Shown in pieces: positions 61,548 through 64,000 of a stretch of 64,000 nucleotides of DNA. The notes beneath the pieces were generated by a model. It searched no databases and was not told where the DNA came from. It saw nothing but the letters and a program-made list of their open reading frames with translations. Origin of the DNA: JADJLQ01 sp034439915 (GTDB taxonomy: Bacteria; Bacteroidota; Bacteroidia; Chitinophagales; Saprospiraceae); contig JAWXBI010000176.1 in the NCBI GenBank assembly GCA_034439915.1, positions 20,838 through 84,837 of the forward strand. The letters are read 5' to 3'. Position 1 is the first letter of the stretch. The number at the start of each line of letters is the position of its first letter. The translations under genes were made by a program, and so were the position numbers.

Positions 61548-63716
61548 TTACAAATTCCACCAATAATTCATCTTAAACACCAGCGCCCTGTTTTTTACAT
61601 TAAACGGAGCAGGCAGGTAATTGTCCGTATATACCAGGAAGATATCTGAAGCCGGTTTAAACCGCCATTGCAACCTGGTATTGATGTTGAGATTGTCAAT
61701 TTGTTCGTTGTACTGGACAAAGGAGGTAAAGTATAGATTGTTTGTAAACGTCACGTCCACCCTGGGCCCCACCAGCCAGAACACCGTGCGGTTCCATGGG
61801 CTGGGCAGATTGATGTTGTTGTAATTGGCAGCCAGAGCCACCTTGACATAGGGCTGAAAACGATAACCGATTTCAGTGGTCAGGTTCGAACGATGGCCAT
61901 CCTGGTAATATCCTCCGATCCGATACGAAAAGGAGTAGGTAATCAGTTTTTGCGGTGGGGAAAAAAAATCTCCGCCCGTAGACTGCCACTTGTGGATACT
62001 ACCGCGCCCCAGGGTGTCTTTATTGGTATTGGTCGGATCAAAGGGTTGCAACAGTTGCACCCAATCATCCCCTACCCATAAAGTAGCCTTGGCCTGTGTC
62101 CTGAAACTAAAGATATAAGAAAAGTATACCGTACGGTCTGTAGTCTTGAGTTTGGGATTAAAATAAGCAAAGACCCCGGCCGTAGGGCCATGGGTCAGGA
62201 TCTTGCCCGCGCCGGGATAAAACAAATAACTCGCCTGTGGACTGATCTTAAAATATTCCCTGCGCGGAACATAACCTACCTCTGCTGTATAATTTTTACT
62301 GACATATTCCTGTTGCCACTGGAGACTGAAGGTCCTGGTAGAATAGGACAAGTTGCCTACATGGGACCAGGAATCCGAAGATTTTTTTGAATCCAGGGAT
62401 TTGGCCATCATCAGTTTACCCAGCCACCGGTTATTGGACGAGGCCAGATTGTATTCAAATCCGATATTGCGGTTGTAGGCGGAATTGGTTTTTTTAAGTT
62501 CGGAGTCTAGTTCATCATAACCCAGGGCCTGTTTATTGATGGCAAATACTGTGATATTGGAGCGGGTAAAGACTTTCCGCTGCAAGGCGATCATCCCAAA
62601 ATTGTACCCTGGCTGAAGTTCGTTTTTCCGGGTCTGCATATCCAGGACACCTATACGCCAGTTTTGATCCAACTTCCCGCTAAACCGGGCACCGAAATCA
62701 ATGGGTATACCCAGTCCTATCCTTCTGGAAAAAAAAGGTCTGAGCGAACTATTACCGATGTTGGCAAACAAGTCTCCATTCTCCAAAAAAAACTGACGGC
62801 GTTCCGGAAAAAATAATTCAAAACGGTCGAGATTAGTGACCTGCTGATCCACCTCCACCTGGGAAAAATCCGGATTAATTGTCAGGTCCAGGTTGAGTGA
62901 ACTGCCCAGGGAAATTTTTGCATCCCCTCCGAATTCATTCCTGATTTTGGTTTTGGTCTGCGATGTATAATTTTTGGAAAAACCGGTCAATACATAAGGA
63001 ATGACGGATATATTCATACCTGGATCCGGTGGTGCCTGGTCCCACACCAAAACACCGGTATAAGCTAAAGAAGCCGTCGGGAAAATCCTCGGTACAGGCG
63101 CCCAGGAGGATTTTTCGGTCGTCCGGATGTCGAGCCTTGAAAAATTGATACCCCATTCGGTAATCCCTTTTTTATAACGGATACTTTTAAAGGGAATAGC
63201 TGCTTCAAACACCCATTTGTCGTCGTAATTTTTGGTGACCCCGGTCCATTTATTCTCCCAACTGAGATCCACCTTGCCTCCTTCGTACATGGTGCCATCC
63301 CATTGTCCCCCGGCGGCATTGGATCCAAAGGAAAACCCATTGGTCCGGTCGTCAAACGGGTCCATGAATAGCAAAAAGTTATCGTTTTTACCAAAATTAA
63401 AGTCCCGTTTAAGGGATTCCACCTGGTAGTGTTTGTCAATGGCGTGGTAAGCCTCGACCAACAGGTAGATGTTTTTCTGATCGTAACACATGCGCACATC
63501 GGTACGGCCCTTGGCTTTGCTGGTATCCATAGGTAATACCATGTAAAAATCAGACGCAATCTGCAGGTTATTCCAGGCTGCGTCGATACCGTTGCCATCG
63601 ATGCGCATCGGCAGGTGGATTTGGCGCATGTCATATCGATAGTCGGCATTTCTTCTTTGGGCAAAAGAAGGAGAAATGCCCAGGAAAACAAGGAAGAATA
63701 CTAAATTTTTAATCAT
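61548..63716 (-). CDS. DUF5916 domain-containing outer-membrane protein with CBM9-like domain
   Basis: Protein of 722 residues with signal peptide 1-19 (SPSFAQ). Residues about 25-215 form a carbohydrate-binding-module-9-like beta-sandwich (IDGNGIDAAWNNLQIASDF, TDVRMCYDQKNIYLLVEAY, WVFEAAIPFKSI). The rest is the DUF5916 region (LTINPDFSQVEVDQQVTNLDRFELFFPERRQFFLENGDLF) followed by many barrel-type strands and a C-terminal FKMNYWWNL with terminal aromatic residues. The family is widespread in Bacteroidota and Acidobacteria and of unknown function, perhaps a surface barrel with a sugar-binding cap. It stands alone on the minus strand. Confidence 0.92.
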   Translation of the reverse strand: MIKNLVFFLVFLGISPSFAQRRNADYRYDMRQIHLPMRIDGNGIDAAWNNLQIASDFYMVLPMDTSKAKGRTDVRMCYDQKNIYLLVEAYHAIDKHYQVESLKRDFNFGKNDNFLLFMDPFDDRTNGFSFGSNAAGGQWDGTMYEGGKVDLSWENKWTGVTKNYDDKWVFEAAIPFKSIRYKKGITEWGINFSRLDIRTTEKSSWAPVPRIFPTASLAYTGVLVWDQAPPDPGMNISVIPYVLTGFSKNYTSQTKTKIRNEFGGDAKISLGSSLNLDLTINPDFSQVEVDQQVTNLDRFELFFPERRQFFLENGDLFANIGNSSLRPFFSRRIGLGIPIDFGARFSGKLDQNWRIGVLDMQTRKNELQPGYNFGMIALQRKVFTRSNITVFAINKQALGYDELDSELKKTNSAYNRNIGFEYNLASSNNRWLGKLMMAKSLDSKKSSDSWSHVGNLSYSTRTFSLQWQQEYVSKNYTAEVGYVPRREYFKISPQASYLFYPGAGKILTHGPTAGVFAYFNPKLKTTDRTVYFSYIFSFRTQAKATLWVGDDWVQLLQPFDPTNTNKDTLGRGSIHKWQSTGGDFFSPPQKLITYSFSYRIGGYYQDGHRSNLTTEIGYRFQPYVKVALAANYNNINLPSPWNRTVFWLVGPRVDVTFTNNLYFTSFVQYNEQIDNLNINTRLQWRFKPASDIFLVYTDNYLPAPFNVKNRALVFKMNYWWNL

Positions 63717-63873
63717 ACCAGGGGCGCAAAATTAGGCTAAGCCAATGGAATGGGCATCATAATTTTGGTTAGAAGAAAATCATTAAGAGAATATTAAAGA
63801 ATGACCAATTCAATTTAAAGAAAGGAGCACAATATTCAACTGACCCTAAACCTGACCAATTCTTTATTCGCCG

Positions 63874-63902
63874 TTTGTTTCAGGGTAAATTTCCTTATTT
63901 TG
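63874..63902 (+). promoter_or_regulatory. Bacteroidota-type promoter before the HsdR-like gene
   Basis: TTTG at 63874-63877, 17 bases, then TTATTTTG at 63895-63902 (one mismatch from TAnnTTTG). The ATG at 63931 is 28 bases downstream. Confidence 0.4.
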
Positions 63903-63930
63903 ACCATCGAAACAGGGCCAGGAATACCTT

Positions 63931-64000
63931 ATGTCTAATCAGAACCCGGAACAAATAGCCAGAGATAAGATTGACAAGCAACTTAGTGCATCCGGCTGGA
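63931..64000 (+). CDS. hsdR: Probable type I restriction endonuclease subunit R (HsdR), 3' partial
   Basis: Only the first 23 codons lie in the window. From ATG 63931 they read MSNQNPEQIARDKIDKQLSASGW. The pattern PEQ-A-R--ID--L---GW is the characteristic beginning of EcoEI-like HsdR proteins, the translocating nuclease subunit of type I restriction systems. The frame is open to the window edge and a promoter-like pair precedes it. With so few residues the call rests on that N-terminal pattern alone; hsdM and hsdS would be expected further right. Confidence 0.6.
   Translation, partial: MSNQNPEQIARDKIDKQLSASGW

Overview
This window looks like a chromosomal segment of a Bacteroidota bacterium, most likely of the Saprospiria/Chitinophagia side of the phylum. 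The evidence is the gene content: LytTR regulators with LytS-type kinases, a 7TMR-DISM kinase, OMP_b-brl_3 and TonB-dependent receptors, DUF5916 and DUF6588 proteins, a YncE/phosphoesterase fusion and many lipoproteins with SpII lipoboxes. Several genes are also preceded by the phylum's TTTG / TAnnTTTG promoter pattern. No rRNA, tRNA, CRISPR array or prophage was seen. The taxonomic placement is an inference from families and promoter style, not from a marker gene search.

Left part (1-10136). A 5'-truncated hybrid sensor kinase meets a LytTR response regulator tail to tail. Then comes a forward cluster: a beta-barrel protein, a lipoprotein vanadium haloperoxidase with a complete active site, a second beta-barrel protein, a DUF3179 membrane protein and a double-ATPase ABC protein of the ModF type. 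From 10141 to 11098 lies a REP/RAYT locus: an HUH tyrosine transposase flanked on both sides by perfect 9-bp-stem palindromes. A larger array of the same palindrome sits 37 kb away at 48125-48485.

Middle part (11107-46790). A giant PVC-type heme lipoprotein and a diheme cytochrome diverge around an inverted-repeat element. A decaying stretch follows, with a truncated intradiol dioxygenase. After that come a lipoprotein/DUF6588 pair, a second tail-to-tail kinase/regulator pair, and housekeeping genes (cvpA, lysoplasmalogenase, obgE, adk, rsmA, pdxA, prfC). Between these are a frameshifted beta-helix lipoprotein, a three-gene glycosyltransferase operon, an M16 protease, an MFS/phosphofructokinase pair, a CPBP protease, a GH73 amidase-like enzyme, a LytS/LytR pair and a large outer-membrane beta-barrel receptor.

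Right part (47316-64000). An esterase and the big palindrome array precede a seven-gene TetR/TolC/HlyD/ABC2 efflux operon, which has a clear promoter and a palindromic operator. A translationally coupled TonB receptor and YncE/phosphoesterase lipoprotein follow, then a HEPN/MNT pair whose HEPN motif is degenerate, a DUF5916 outer-membrane protein, and the first 23 codons of a probable type I restriction HsdR subunit running off the edge.

The most interesting items are the REP/RAYT family, with one stem, three loop types and an invariant AACC flank; the haloperoxidase cluster; the TonB receptor/phosphoesterase couple; and the degenerate HEPN beside its intact nucleotidyltransferase.
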